This document shows, in pieces, positions 44,369 to 54,847 of a stretch of DNA of 64,000 nt (positions within the stretch are counted from its first letter, which is position 1; every line of letters begins with the position of its first letter). This DNA comes from Stieleria sp. JC731. Lineage in GTDB: Bacteria > Planctomycetota > Planctomycetia > Pirellulales > Pirellulaceae. Location: positions 124,001-188,000 of the forward strand of contig NZ_JAJKFQ010000011.1 in the NCBI RefSeq assembly GCF_020966635.1, written 5' to 3'. The position numbers and the translations under genes were made by a program. The notes beneath the pieces are model-generated. The model was not told the DNA's origin. It searched no databases and saw nothing but the letters and a program-made list of their open reading frames with translations.

Positions 44369-46123
44369 CTAGTGGATGCCCGGTTCTTGGCCGGGAGTTC
44401 GTCCGGTTAAAAAGTCAAAATCGCAACCCAAGTCGGCTTGGGTCACATGTTTGGCATACATATGCCCGTAGCCACGCGGCGGGACTACATCCGGCCTTTC
44501 AATATTGGCGGCTCGGCGAGTGATCTCGTCTTCTTCGACGTGCCAATGGATACGGCGATTGGGAACATCAATTTCCACGATGTCGCCGGTCTTTACCAAT
44601 GCCAGTGGGCCACCGGCCGCACTTTCTGGTGCGATGTGCAAGACACATGTGCCATAGCTTGTCCCACTCATTCTTGCATCGCTGATTCGCACCATGTCGC
44701 GGATGCCTTCTTGCAAAAGCTTCTTTGGAATTGGCAACATGCCCCATTCGGGAAATCCTGGTGCGCCCAGAGGTCCAGCACTGCGCAAAATGATGACGCT
44801 GTCCGATGTGACATCCAGTTCTGGATCGTGAATTCGAGCTTTCATGTCAGGATAGTTCTCAAACACAACGGCAGGGCCTTTGTGTGATAGCAGATTTGGA
44901 TCCGCAGCGAGCGCCTTAATAACGCATCCCGACGGTGCCAAGTTGCCTCGCAAGACGCAGGTGCCGCCTGCGTGGGAAACCGGATTCTCACGAGTGCGAA
45001 TGACCTCATCATCGATGACTTCGCATCCGGCGATTTGATCACCAAGAGTGCCACCGAGGACTGTCTTCGCATCAACGTTTAGCAGGTCACGCAGCCTTTC
45101 GAGCATCGCAGGAAGACCACCGGCATCGAAAAAGTCTTCCATCAAGAATCGCCCGCCGGGACGAATATCGGCAAGCACCGGAGTGATTTGAGAAAGTTCG
45201 TCAAACCGTTCCAGTGTTAACGTGTGATCTAAACGCCCCGCGATTGCGATCAAGTGGACGATCGCATTGGTGCTGCCGCCGATTGCCAACGCGGTCATGA
45301 CACCGTTATCGATCGACTTTTCGTCCAAGATGTCCGATGGCTTCCAGTTCGCCCAAGCCATCTGAACGGCATGTCGACCCGTTTGCGTCGCAAGCCGGCT
45401 GTGGTCAGCAACGACCGAAGGGGTGCAGGCGGCACCTGGCAGCGACATGCCCATCGCTTCGGTGACACTTGCCATCGTGCTGGCCGTTCCCATGGTCATA
45501 CAAGTTCCGGCCGAACGACCGATGCAGTTCTCGATCCCTTTCCAATCCTTGTCGCAGAGATTGCCGGCAAGTCTTTCGTCCCAATACTTCCACGCATCGC
45601 TGCCGCTTCCCAATGTCACGTTTTTCCAACGAGCCTTCAGCATCGGGCCGGCGGGCAAAAAGATGGACGGGATGTCGGCACTGATCGCACCCATCAACAT
45701 CGCCGGAACGGTTTTGTCGCATCCGCCCATCAGGACAGCGGCATCGATCGGGTGACACCGCAAGACTTCTTCGACTTCCATCGCCAACAGATTGCGATAC
45801 AGCATGGTCGTTGGCTTCATCAACATTTCACCAAGCGACATCACAGGGACTTCGACCGGGAAGCCGCCGGCTTGCAAGATTCCACGCCGAACCTCGTCAG
45901 CACGATTCCTGAAATGTGAATGACAAGTATTCAGTTCACTCCAGGTGTTCAGGATCGCCACGACCGGTCGATTCTGAAAGTCGACGTCATCAAATCCCAT
46001 TCCTTTCAGTCGTGACCGGTGACCGAATGAACGCATGTCATCGGGGCCGAACCAGCGATGCGATCTTAGTGATGTGGGGTCTTGGTTCTGCTGAGACAAC
46101 TGAGAAGTGAATTCAAGATTCAT
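44369..46123 (-). CDS. IlvD/Edd-family sugar-acid dehydratase (L-arabonate/xylonate dehydratase-like)
   Basis: A 584-residue Fe-S dehydratase. The start motif LRSHRWFGPDDMRSFGHRSR is characteristic of pentonate dehydratases rather than of dihydroxyacid dehydratase. The three cluster-ligand Cys residues lie in LNTCHSH, MGGCDKTVP and SAGTCMTMG. Carbamylated-Lys motif CDKTVPAM and the Mg-binding residues around it are present. The product would be a 2-keto-3-deoxy sugar acid. A DapA-family protein at 4.3-5.3 kb could act on such a product, but it lies far away. No sugar dehydrogenase is adjacent. Confidence 0.88.
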   Translation of the reverse strand: MNLEFTSQLSQQNQDPTSLRSHRWFGPDDMRSFGHRSRLKGMGFDDVDFQNRPVVAILNTWSELNTCHSHFRNRADEVRRGILQAGGFPVEVPVMSLGEMLMKPTTMLYRNLLAMEVEEVLRCHPIDAAVLMGGCDKTVPAMLMGAISADIPSIFLPAGPMLKARWKNVTLGSGSDAWKYWDERLAGNLCDKDWKGIENCIGRSAGTCMTMGTASTMASVTEAMGMSLPGAACTPSVVADHSRLATQTGRHAVQMAWANWKPSDILDEKSIDNGVMTALAIGGSTNAIVHLIAIAGRLDHTLTLERFDELSQITPVLADIRPGGRFLMEDFFDAGGLPAMLERLRDLLNVDAKTVLGGTLGDQIAGCEVIDDEVIRTRENPVSHAGGTCVLRGNLAPSGCVIKALAADPNLLSHKGPAVVFENYPDMKARIHDPELDVTSDSVIILRSAGPLGAPGFPEWGMLPIPKKLLQEGIRDMVRISDARMSGTSYGTCVLHIAPESAAGGPLALVKTGDIVEIDVPNRRIHWHVEEDEITRRAANIERPDVVPPRGYGHMYAKHVTQADLGCDFDFLTGRTPGQEPGIH

Positions 46124-46347
46124 GGTGGGGCTATCGGCGGGAGAGGCGGCAGGTCGGTTGGCTGGACAATCGGTGGAGATAAGTTGCCGCGTAGTTTAAC
46201 GACTCGCACAATGCGGCGGTACGTCCGCCCAGACAGTTCATTAAAGAGGCATCGCCGCGCAGGGATGTATTTGAGTTGAGCCGCAGTTGGATAGAGCGGC
46301 TCGCCCATCGAGCAAGCACCAGATTGATTGACCTTCGCAGATCGTTG

Positions 46348-49300
46348 TTATTCCGAGGCGAATAGCCGGTCAAAGATCTTTCGAGTCGACTGCTTTGCTT
46401 CGTTTAAAGTCATTTGAATTTCTTGCGGGTCGTGCTTATGCATCAAGTAAGCCAAGTCACGCAGTCGCGATTCGGATTCAGGAAGCTCGTGCCTGGCTTC
46501 ATTTTTCATCAGACACAAGTTCGCTTCGATACCACGCAAAGTGCGGTAGTTTTCCGACAAGATTTTACAGTCGTCGGTCGACAACAAACCAGCGGACGCC
46601 AGCTTTTGCAAGGATTCCAGCACACCGACACCAAGGATTTCACGCCCGTGTTCGCGAATATGTGCCAAGGTCAACATCTGGGTAATGAATTCGATGTCGA
46701 CTGTACCGCCGATACCACTTTTGGTGTTTTCGTCGCTCGCCGTTTCTTGAATACGCAATCGCAATTCTTTTAGCTCCGACAACATCGACGGTCGCCACTG
46801 AGTGGATTCAAGAATCGATTGCAGCAATTCATTCGCCATCGCACGTTTACGGCGTCCTCCGGAAATCGCACGTGCTTTGCAGAGCGCGATCTGTTGCCAA
46901 AGCGGTGAAATGCCGCGACGGAATCGAGTCGCGAATTGATCAAGCGACACCGCCAAGACACCTTCTTCGCCAGCGGGGCGAAGCCGCCGATCAAGTTCGT
47001 AAAGTTGGCCGAAGTCACTGGGATCATTCACACGGCGGATTAATGCTTTGGTCAGCATATTAAAGAACTGAGCATTGCTAACGGTCTTGCGCGGGCCGCC
47101 CACTCGACGCTGGGTTTCTCCCTCGTCGGTATACAAGAACACGACATCGAGATCACTTCGATAGTTGGGTTCGCGGCCGCCAAATTTTCCGATCGCGACT
47201 GCGATCAGATCTGCAGGTTCGCCTTCGGGATCGACGGGGTCACCGAACCGTGCCGCCAGTTGTTCGTGCTCATGTTCGATCGCACGCCGCAAGCAAGCTT
47301 CGGCAGTATCGCTAAGAGCACCGTGAAGGGCTTCCAGCGATTCTTTGCCCAAGATGTCGTGAACTCCGATCATCAGATGCGCGCTACTTTTGAAACCATG
47401 TAGTACGACATCGATATCGTTCGCACGCCGGCATAGGTCGATGGACTTCGCATCCAGCCGTTCCGGTGACGGCAGTCGATTCATTAGCAGCGAGTCGATC
47501 AGTTCATCAATCATCCCCGGCATTTCGACCAATAGATCGCTCAAATATGGCGTTGCGGCACAAAGCCGAACCATTAGTTCCAGCGTCGCACGGTTGGTAT
47601 TGAGCAATTCCCAAAGGCTAGATTTCCCGCCCAGTGAATCGGCAACTTCCGCAAGGGTCTGAAGCGTCCGATCGGGTGCCGGTGTCTTGGCAACTTCAGA
47701 CAACAACTTGGGCGCGAGCGAGGCAAAGAAATGGTGGCAACGTCGTCGCGAGAGGAAACGAACCGATTCGGTCGACAACGCGCGAATGTTAACCATCGCT
47801 TGATCGATGTCGGTCAGCGAATGCCGGAGCAGGGTTTGGCGAACGAGTTCTTCATCCGGTGACGGGTCGAGCACCAGTTCCGTTTCGGCGGCGAAGTCTT
47901 TTAAGTCATCGACGTCGTCCCCTTTCGGAGCATCGACCATCAAGTGGTTGAGCACCTTGCGGTTCAGTTCGAACGTTTCTTGCAACTGCGATTGGAATCG
48001 CGAAAGGTCACCGACGGTGCCGTCATCAGCACGAACACCCAGATGCCAAGCCAGCCGGCGCCGCATCGATTCGTCGTGCGGGAGGCAACTGGTGTACCGC
48101 CCAGTCATAACCGACAATAGATGTTGCAGTCGGCATAACCGCGCGTACCCGCGGGTCAGCAAGCTTGATTCCTGGTGCGTCAAGCAACCTTCACGTTCCA
48201 GGTTCGCGATCGCTTCGTAAGTGTTTTCGGCGCGAACGGTTTGGATTTCGCCACCGTGAAGCAGTTGTAGAAACCGCATCATCAGTTCGACATCGCGGCG
48301 ACCGCCAGGAGCCAGATAGACGTCTTCACCTTCGATGCTTTTGGATTCAAAGCGTCGTTGAAGCTTTCGCCGCAATGCTCGAATGTCGGCGAAATCACGA
48401 CGACTCATGAAGCGACGATAGATCCAAGGTTGCAGTCGAGTGATCAGTTCATTGCCGAGGTCTTCGTCACCAGCAACGACGCGGGCTTTGATCATCTCAA
48501 TTCGTTGCCACGTCCGTCCGTCCGATTCCAGACGCTTGGCGACCAAGTCGCCGCTGCCGATAACCGTTTCAACGCCGAGCGGGCGAAATGATGTGTCGAC
48601 GTGAATGCTAAGAGCGGCAGATTCTTCAGAGTCGGTTAGTGCGATCACGTCGGAGACGACTTGATTGACAAAGTCACGATGTGAATCGCTCTTCTCTTCA
48701 ATCGCGTCGTACAGAAACATGATCTCCAATGGGCTGCCGTAACCCATTTCGGTTCCTCCGAGTTGTCCGAGCCCGATGACGGAAAACTTGATCGGTTTGC
48801 CGTCGCTTCGGATCGGCGAGCGACCTTGGGAACGCAAGTTTTGCAGCGTGAACGACAATGCCGCTTCAAGGATCGCGTCGGCAACGAAGGCCAACTGTTG
48901 TCCGACATGATCCGGACTCATATCGCTGACGAATTCGCCGTAAGCGATTCGCGCGGTTTCGCGGCTGGAAAACTTTCTAATTGCAAGCGCGGCACGGCTG
49001 CGGCTATCGATTGTGCTCAGTTCGGCGACCAATTCGTCGACCAGGTATTCACGTTCGGCAGGTTGACCGTCGCTAGCGCGCAATAGGTCAAAGCTTTCCG
49101 GATCGGCGATCAACCGGTTGGCGAGCGTTTGACTTGTGGAGAAAACCTGCAGCAGCGTCGAAAGTGCCTTTTCATCTCGCTCAAAAAGAGACAGCAGCGA
49201 TGTTGGCGAGCGGCTTGCCGCGATGAATCGATCCAGGTTGGAAACCGTCGCGTCAAAATCGACAAGGTCCGGCAACTGTTGCAGCAGTCGCTCGCGCAGC

Positions 49301-49575
49301 ATGTCCAGTAGGTCTGCGGGTGCACCACACCGCCAGATTGATTCCAGGTGATGTCGGGCGGTCGACCAATTCGAGAATCGGCTCGGATTAATCCAAGCGA
49401 ACTCGTCTTCAGATGAGTGGCCGTTGGAATTGGCGGATGAACGTGGGGGCGACTGCACGGACGCCTCGGCGTAGCGAGTAGAGCGGACGGTAATTGATGA
49501 TTTCAGTTTAGCTGTCTGCGCCACGACCCATAGGTGGCCGAAAACAAACGCATGATCTCGATCGGCTAAAGCCAA
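46348..49575 (-). CDS. glnE: glutamine synthetase adenylyltransferase/adenylyl-removing enzyme with degenerate N-terminal domain
   Basis: A 1075-residue GlnE, which adds and removes AMP on glutamine synthetase to control nitrogen assimilation. The C-terminal nucleotidyltransferase domain is intact: AIGKFGGREPNYRSDLDVVFLY, with the D-x-D metal ligands. The N-terminal (deadenylylating) domain has GLGQLGGTEMGYGSPLEIMFLY, where the SDIDL metal motif is replaced by SPLEI (residues 281-285), so adenylyl removal is questionable. Middle and C-terminal GlnE helices (VDIEFITQMLTLAHIREHGRE) are normal. The start is uncertain: TTG 49575 is used here, and GTG 49524 is an alternative. Confidence 0.9.
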   Translation of the reverse strand: MALADRDHAFVFGHLWVVAQTAKLKSSITVRSTRYAEASVQSPPRSSANSNGHSSEDEFAWINPSRFSNWSTARHHLESIWRCGAPADLLDMLRERLLQQLPDLVDFDATVSNLDRFIAASRSPTSLLSLFERDEKALSTLLQVFSTSQTLANRLIADPESFDLLRASDGQPAEREYLVDELVAELSTIDSRSRAALAIRKFSSRETARIAYGEFVSDMSPDHVGQQLAFVADAILEAALSFTLQNLRSQGRSPIRSDGKPIKFSVIGLGQLGGTEMGYGSPLEIMFLYDAIEEKSDSHRDFVNQVVSDVIALTDSEESAALSIHVDTSFRPLGVETVIGSGDLVAKRLESDGRTWQRIEMIKARVVAGDEDLGNELITRLQPWIYRRFMSRRDFADIRALRRKLQRRFESKSIEGEDVYLAPGGRRDVELMMRFLQLLHGGEIQTVRAENTYEAIANLEREGCLTHQESSLLTRGYARLCRLQHLLSVMTGRYTSCLPHDESMRRRLAWHLGVRADDGTVGDLSRFQSQLQETFELNRKVLNHLMVDAPKGDDVDDLKDFAAETELVLDPSPDEELVRQTLLRHSLTDIDQAMVNIRALSTESVRFLSRRRCHHFFASLAPKLLSEVAKTPAPDRTLQTLAEVADSLGGKSSLWELLNTNRATLELMVRLCAATPYLSDLLVEMPGMIDELIDSLLMNRLPSPERLDAKSIDLCRRANDIDVVLHGFKSSAHLMIGVHDILGKESLEALHGALSDTAEACLRRAIEHEHEQLAARFGDPVDPEGEPADLIAVAIGKFGGREPNYRSDLDVVFLYTDEGETQRRVGGPRKTVSNAQFFNMLTKALIRRVNDPSDFGQLYELDRRLRPAGEEGVLAVSLDQFATRFRRGISPLWQQIALCKARAISGGRRKRAMANELLQSILESTQWRPSMLSELKELRLRIQETASDENTKSGIGGTVDIEFITQMLTLAHIREHGREILGVGVLESLQKLASAGLLSTDDCKILSENYRTLRGIEANLCLMKNEARHELPESESRLRDLAYLMHKHDPQEIQMTLNEAKQSTRKIFDRLFASE

Positions 49576-49982
49576 TCGTGCTCACACGCACGTCTCCTCG
49601 AAGACAACGATTGATTCAATAACGGGCCAAAACCTACCGCCCAACCGAATTGATCTCCGCCGCGGTTTTCCAGTCGATGCCCGTAAGCACAGAAAACATT
49701 TGCAGGGGAACTCTAATCCGGACTTCTAGTCTAAATCGTTGAGGGTTTTCCGTTAAGTCCGTGTCCGATGACCTACGTTTCACTGCCACCGACTTGAACT
49801 GAGTGAATGACGCAATCGCGTCAAAGGTGATCTAGCTCGACCGTCGATTGTTCCCCACACCGACGAGTTGTCGCCTCTCAGGTTGAGTAATTGCAACAAC
49901 GGAACGTGGACTTTTCGAAACATCTTGCGTTCCTGCCAGTGGCGTTTTTCTCGCCTAAACCATTTACCCACAACAGGTTGCG
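49576..49982. other. intergenic between divergent glnE and sigma-factor genes
   Basis: About 400 bp expected to contain divergent promoters for glnE and for the primary sigma factor. No gene is supported and no clear promoter elements stood out. Confidence 0.4.
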
Positions 49983-51656
49983 ATGATTGTTGCCAGCCCC
50001 AGCAACAGTGTCGGCATTGCGGATGCTGAAACCCTCCCGGACCAAATCGAGTGTTCTAGTCCGGCATCAGAGGAAATGTTCATGGGTAACAGGATCAGCG
50101 GCCGCAGCTTGCAAGATGACGCTTTCGCAGCAGAAGAATCGGTCGATCGCCGATCTCGCGTCATGGGTGAAGAATTCGCAGACCAACACGCCGAAGAAAA
50201 TTCCGTGGATACACGCGGAATGGGCGACGAGTTGGACATGGATGCTGACCCCACCGAAGACCCGGTTCGAATGTACCTCATGCAGATGGGCCAAATCCCA
50301 TTGCTGACGCGTGACCAAGAAGTGTCCGCGGCAAAGCAGATTGAGCACACTCGTGAAAAGTATCGCCACTGCATGTTGGCGACGGATTTTATGTTGCAGG
50401 GTTCGTTGAAGCTTTTGCAGCAGGTTCGCGATAAGCAACTTCGCTTGGACCGCACGATCGAAGTCAGCGTAACCAACGCAGCGGAAAAGAAAGCGATCAT
50501 GCAGCGAATCGTTCCAAACGTTCGCACCTTGGAAAACCTGCTCAAGCAAAACAAGGCAGATTACTTCACCGCGATCAACAAGCGATTGCCACTGCGTCAA
50601 CGCCGTGCGGCTTGGAAAAACCTGGTCGTCCGCCGCAACAAAGCGGTCCGCTTGGTTGAAGAAATGAACTTGCGAACCGGCAAACTGCAGCCGATGTTCG
50701 ACAAGTTGAAGAAAACGACACGCCGCATGGTCGAAATCCATACGCAACTGAAAGGCAACGCCGCTGAAGTTCTTGGTGGATCCAGCGAAGCGGAATTGAA
50801 AAGTGAACTGCACTACCTGATGCGAATGACTTACGAGTCGCCGCAAACGTTGCATCGCCGTGTCAACAAGTGCGTCGCACTGCGTGACGACTACGAAGCC
50901 GCAAAACGTGTTTTGTCAGCTGGAAACTTGCGATTGGTCGTTTCGATCGCCAAGAAGTATCGCAACCGTGGTCTGTCGTTCTTGGACTTGATTCAAGAAG
51001 GCAACACCGGACTGATGCGTGCGGTTGATAAATTCGAGCACGCTCGTGGTTACAAGTTCAGCACCTATGCGACATGGTGGATTCGTCAAGCGATCACCCG
51101 CGCTATCGCTGACCAAAGCCGAACCATTCGCGTTCCGGTTCACATGATCGACACCATGAACAAGATTCGCCAAATCACGCGTGATCTGGTTCAAGAAAAC
51201 GGTCGCGAACCCACCGCCGAAGAAGTTTGTGCACGCAGCGGATTGAGCTTGGAAGACACTCGTGTGATCTTGAAGATGAGCCGCCAGCCATTGTCGCTTG
51301 ATCAACCGGTCGGTGATCACGAAGACAGCGTATTCGGTGAATTCCTACAGGACCATCGTGACGACGATCCATTGTTGGAAACCAACCGCCAAGCGTTGAA
51401 AGCACAAATCAACCAAGCGATGGAAACACTGAACTATCGCGAACGTGAAATCTTGCGTCTGCGTTATGGCTTGGCCGACGGCTATACCTACACCCTCGAA
51501 GAGGTCGGGCGTATCTTCCAAGTCACCCGTGAACGCGTTCGTCAAATCGAAAGCAAGGCCGTTCGCAAGCTTCAGCAGCCTTATCGTTCGAAGTCGCTTG
51601 CGAGCTTCTTGGACGGTGTTGACTACGCAATGATCGAAGGTGGCGAAACCGTCTAG
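49983..51656 (+). CDS. primary RNA polymerase sigma factor (RpoD/SigA type)
   Basis: A 557-residue sigma-70 group 1 protein. Region 1.2 is [21 protein letters not shown], followed by a long, highly basic non-conserved region (about 130-290). Regions 2-3 read [56 protein letters not shown] and [16 protein letters not shown], and region 4.2 is the [30 protein letters not shown]. No acidic region 1.1 is obvious. A strong AGAGGA (50069-50074) sits 7 nt before an in-frame ATG at 50082, which may be the true start (524 aa). Confidence 0.94.
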   Translation: MIVASPSNSVGIADAETLPDQIECSSPASEEMFMGNRISGRSLQDDAFAAEESVDRRSRVMGEEFADQHAEENSVDTRGMGDELDMDADPTEDPVRMYLMQMGQIPLLTRDQEVSAAKQIEHTREKYRHCMLATDFMLQGSLKLLQQVRDKQLRLDRTIEVSVTNAAEKKAIMQRIVPNVRTLENLLKQNKADYFTAINKRLPLRQRRAAWKNLVVRRNKAVRLVEEMNLRTGKLQPMFDKLKKTTRRMVEIHTQLKGNAAEVLGGSSEAELKSELHYLMRMTYESPQTLHRRVNKCVALRDDYEAAKRVLSAGNLRLVVSIAKKYRNRGLSFLDLIQEGNTGLMRAVDKFEHARGYKFSTYATWWIRQAITRAIADQSRTIRVPVHMIDTMNKIRQITRDLVQENGREPTAEEVCARSGLSLEDTRVILKMSRQPLSLDQPVGDHEDSVFGEFLQDHRDDDPLLETNRQALKAQINQAMETLNYREREILRLRYGLADGYTYTLEEVGRIFQVTRERVRQIESKAVRKLQQPYRSKSLASFLDGVDYAMIEGGETV

Positions 51657-51703
51657 GTAGAATTTAGGAAGCTGCCCAGAGGCTTCACACTCGATTTGGC
51701 AAT

Positions 51704-52057
51704 CTAGCTTTTGGGCTTCTTCCTGAAGGCACTGATCACGGTCGAAATCGTGATCAGTGCTCCTACCATTGGGATCGCAGGGATCAGCAATCGCGGCTGA
51801 GCGGCGATCACAATCAACGCACAAACGCCGATCACCGGCACACTGGCAGGCAACCATGTCGCCGGTTTCTTTAGCGATGGCCAGGCCAGCCACAATGCGG
51901 CAAGTACCAAGCCGACTCTTCCCAAGGCCGCACTGAAAAACGTTCCCGAGCTGGATTCTCCAAACAGGTACGCAGTGAGAGCCACCGCCAATAGGACGAT
52001 TGACGCAATCAGGGTCATCATCCTTCGCACATCGATCTGATCGAGCCGCTTAGCCAT
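51704..52057 (-). CDS. small membrane protein coupled to the NCS2-like permease
   Basis: A 117-residue protein with four hydrophobic segments (MTLIASIVLLAVALTAYL; ALGRVGLVLAALWLAWP; WLPASVPVIGVCALIVIAA; LIPAIPMVGALITISTVISAF). Its ATG 52057 overlaps the stop codon of the permease gene by 8 bp, showing tight coupling. It has no recognisable domain. A longer frame back to 52093 adds 12 residues and is less likely. It is convergent with the sigma-factor gene. Confidence 0.65.
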   Translation of the reverse strand: MAKRLDQIDVRRMMTLIASIVLLAVALTAYLFGESSSGTFFSAALGRVGLVLAALWLAWPSLKKPATWLPASVPVIGVCALIVIAAQPRLLIPAIPMVGALITISTVISAFRKKPKS

Positions 52058-53774
52058 GACCTTCAACAGGATCGGGAAGCGTATCGGTATCAATCATTTT
52101 GTCCCACAGCAGGAAGAGTGCACCGACGACTGCATAGCCGGCGGCAAATTCAAAAACACGTGTTCGGAATGCTTCTGCCAGTACCAAGTCACCCCAGCTG
52201 TCCGGTCCAAACGGAACGAACAAGCGGTTGCCTTGAAGTGGCGAATGCATCAGCCCGACCAGTGTAAACAAAGCACAGACCCAAAACACGATTCCTGCGA
52301 TTCGCAGTTTGCGATCGATTACCGCGGCGAGTCCCCAAGCCCACAAAAGACTGGTCAGGATGAATCCGCTCGCCAGCATCGTTACCACTCCGTACGCATC
52401 CTGAAACGGTGGGCTAAGATCCGCCAAGGAAATTGAAGCTTTATTCAGTGCCGAGTCCGTCAGGATTCGATCGCAGAAATTGAACACCAAGGCAGCCAGT
52501 GCCGGTAAGCAGGCAATTGCGACCGCGGCGTAATGTTTCTTTGGCGTCGCAGCAAAGCTTTGTGCGGTGATTTCTAGCCCGATAAATACGAGGATCGGTA
52601 AGACCGCAGGCTTGGGAATCACATCGTTCAGAAACGTGAAATAACCCAGCAGACCGGCACTGCCAATCACCAATGCCGTGCCAAGCGTATAACCTGCTCG
52701 ACCTCCCATCGCCTTGTAGGCGGGATGACCGATGTAGGGTGTCGTTTGAATGACGCCACCACACAGACCCGCGATCAAGGTCGCCACGGCTTCGACGCCC
52801 ACAACCGTTGGCGTGTGATAGTCATCGCCGGCCGCCGCGGCGCTTTCGGTGCAGTCGATACCGCCGACCACAGTTGCGATGGCAAATGGCAATGCGATTG
52901 GTAGGTACGGCAACGCATCGGCAAACGAACCGAGCCAGCTGCCGGTGGTCGCATCAAGCCAGCGGGTCGGTAGCCATTCGATCGGGCTGATAGCCGGGAA
53001 CTGATAGCCTTCGACACCAAGGCCACACATCACATAGAAAACGATCCCTGCCGCGATCAAGGCTCCCAAGGTGCCGGGGACATTTTTAGGTAGCGGAATG
53101 CCGGCGATCAGCGTGGTCAGGACGATCGATAACGCCAAAATCCCTGGCAAGGGCTGAGCGAAAATTTCAGTCAGCGGAAAGAAACTGATCAGCGCCAGTG
53201 CGATCGCGGCAAGAGAACCCAACAAGCCGGCTCTGGGTACAACCCGTCGAACCCAATTGGTCGCCGGAGCCATCGCCAGTTTCAGCACGCCGCTCATCAC
53301 GATACACCAAATGCCGATGTGCCAGGTACGGACCGCCGCATCCTCAGGCGACAGACCCAGTGATTCAACACCTTGCAAAAACGATGGCCCAAGGATCAGC
53401 AACGAAACGCCAAAAACGCTTGGCGTATCGAGCCCCAGCGGCATGGCGGTGACATCACTCGAGCGTTTTTGTTTTGCCAGTCGAAAGGCAAAATAGACGA
53501 ATGCCAAATCGCCAATTAGCACACCCAGGGCAGTGCCTGGGACCAGTGCCGAGATCGCAAAGTCGGTCGGGAATCCAAAGCCAGCCAGTAGAATGACCAC
53601 CAAAAAAAGGCCGGTCAGGTTGTCGAGCATCAGTCCAAAGAATGCGTTGACATCACCCGCCGTCAGCCACTGGTAACCATCCCAATCGCCACTGGGGGCA
53701 GAGGCGTCGTTGTTATTGGGGGGGCTCTCGTTCCCGGAATTCATTTCGGGTTTCGAATCGCTCGACAAATCCAA
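52050..53774 (-). CDS. NCS2/AzgA-like permease
   Basis: A 574-residue polytopic membrane protein with about 12-14 helices. After a Ser/Asn/Asp-rich cytoplasmic N-terminus (about 1-38), family landmarks are GDVNAFFGLMLDNLTGLFLVVILL, DVTAMPLGLDTPSVFG, the substrate-site QTTPYIGHPAYKAMGGRAGYTLGTAL and LPILVFIGLEITAQSF. The layout resembles purine/xanthine (NCS2) permeases and their relatives, but the substrate cannot be deduced. It overlaps the small membrane protein gene, and divergent from an ECF sigma gene 395 bp away. Confidence 0.85.
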   Translation of the reverse strand: MDLSSDSKPEMNSGNESPPNNNDASAPSGDWDGYQWLTAGDVNAFFGLMLDNLTGLFLVVILLAGFGFPTDFAISALVPGTALGVLIGDLAFVYFAFRLAKQKRSSDVTAMPLGLDTPSVFGVSLLILGPSFLQGVESLGLSPEDAAVRTWHIGIWCIVMSGVLKLAMAPATNWVRRVVPRAGLLGSLAAIALALISFFPLTEIFAQPLPGILALSIVLTTLIAGIPLPKNVPGTLGALIAAGIVFYVMCGLGVEGYQFPAISPIEWLPTRWLDATTGSWLGSFADALPYLPIALPFAIATVVGGIDCTESAAAAGDDYHTPTVVGVEAVATLIAGLCGGVIQTTPYIGHPAYKAMGGRAGYTLGTALVIGSAGLLGYFTFLNDVIPKPAVLPILVFIGLEITAQSFAATPKKHYAAVAIACLPALAALVFNFCDRILTDSALNKASISLADLSPPFQDAYGVVTMLASGFILTSLLWAWGLAAVIDRKLRIAGIVFWVCALFTLVGLMHSPLQGNRLFVPFGPDSWGDLVLAEAFRTRVFEFAAGYAVVGALFLLWDKMIDTDTLPDPVEGHG

Positions 53775-54169
53775 GGTTCAATCTCTTTGTCTGGTGCCAC
53801 GTTGACCGAGCTTCTTTGTTGGCGTCCGTTGGATGCAAATGGCAAATGAAACCAGCCGCCACCGATTTTGCCTTTCGTATTCGTTCACGCCTTGTGCACG
53901 GGCGAAATTTGTTTTGCTATCGCGTTGTATCTTCGATCTCGCCATTCAACTAGGCTTGCCCTCCCAAGAGTCTGACTAAATCCGAAAAAATCGTTTTGAC
54001 GATCGAGCCATTCGACGAGATAATGCGTAGCAAAGGGAACCAGAAATCCGTGTTGATAATGGCGGTCTCTAAGAACACAAAACGCGTTCTGTGGAGCACT
54101 GGTTTCCCTTGCTGAAGGTTTTCTTATCAAAACACGGCGATTTTAGGCTTTACGCACCTAGGCGATTCA
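53775..54169. other. intergenic between divergent permease and ECF sigma genes
   Basis: Nearly 400 bp, with an 81-codon minus-strand frame (53885-54130) that lacks recognisable features. Both promoters must lie here. Nothing else was seen. Confidence 0.4.
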
Positions 54170-54847
54170 ATGTCAGCTTCATCAGCTTTGCACCATTCGA
54201 CGACCGCAACGGAATCGGCGTTGGATAAGCAACCCGCACAGCCACAAGAAGAACTGTGCGACGAAGCGCTGCTGGCGGCTTATCGAGAGACTGGTAACCG
54301 AGCCTTTTTTAACCAGCTGATGCAGCGATATCAGCGGGAAATCTATAGCTACTTGCGCCGTTACATCGGTAGCGTCGAAATGGCTGAAGACGCTTTTCAG
54401 GGCACTTTTTTGCAGGTGCATCTGAAGTCACACCAATTTGACAGCTCGCGACGATTCCGGCCTTGGCTGTACGCAATCGCCACCAACCAAGCCATCGATG
54501 TCCAACGTCGAAACAAGCGTCACCGGATGGTTAGCTTGGATCGGACCCCCAACGATTCCGAACAGCGAAATGCCAGTTGGGCCGAAAAGTTGGTCGGCGG
54601 AACGCCTGATCCCCTCGCGGCCGCTTCGAATCAAGAGAACGGCAATTGGATGAAGGAGTCGATTAGGACACTGGGCGAGCCAATGCAGCAAGTGATTCAG
54701 CTCGTCTATTACCAAGGGTTGAAGTACCGCGAAGCGGCCGATGTGCTGGGAATCCCGGTCGGAACAGTCAAAAGTCGACTTCACGCCGCCGTTCAACGCT
54801 TGGGCGTGATGTGGGAAGACACTCACGAAGCCAACGCTGACTCATAA
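54170..54847 (+). CDS. ECF sigma factor
   Basis: A 225-residue group 4 sigma factor. Region 2 (about 45-110) includes AFFNQLMQRYQREIYSYLRRYIGSVEMAEDAFQGTF and RPWLYAIATNQAIDVQRRNKR. Region 4 has the HTH LKYREAADVLGIPVGTVKSRLHAAVQRL (about 180-207). The N-terminal 25 residues are Ala/Ser/Thr-rich. The putative anti-sigma gene begins 566 bp downstream. Confidence 0.93.
   Translation: MSASSALHHSTTATESALDKQPAQPQEELCDEALLAAYRETGNRAFFNQLMQRYQREIYSYLRRYIGSVEMAEDAFQGTFLQVHLKSHQFDSSRRFRPWLYAIATNQAIDVQRRNKRHRMVSLDRTPNDSEQRNASWAEKLVGGTPDPLAAASNQENGNWMKESIRTLGEPMQQVIQLVYYQGLKYREAADVLGIPVGTVKSRLHAAVQRLGVMWEDTHEANADS

Noticed and set aside
51660..51690. Terminator after the primary sigma factor
   Set aside because: Only a 5-bp GAAGC/GCTTC pairing is visible, too weak to call.
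53885..54130. 81-codon minus-strand frame upstream of the ECF sigma gene
   Set aside because: No recognisable features; lies in a divergent promoter region.
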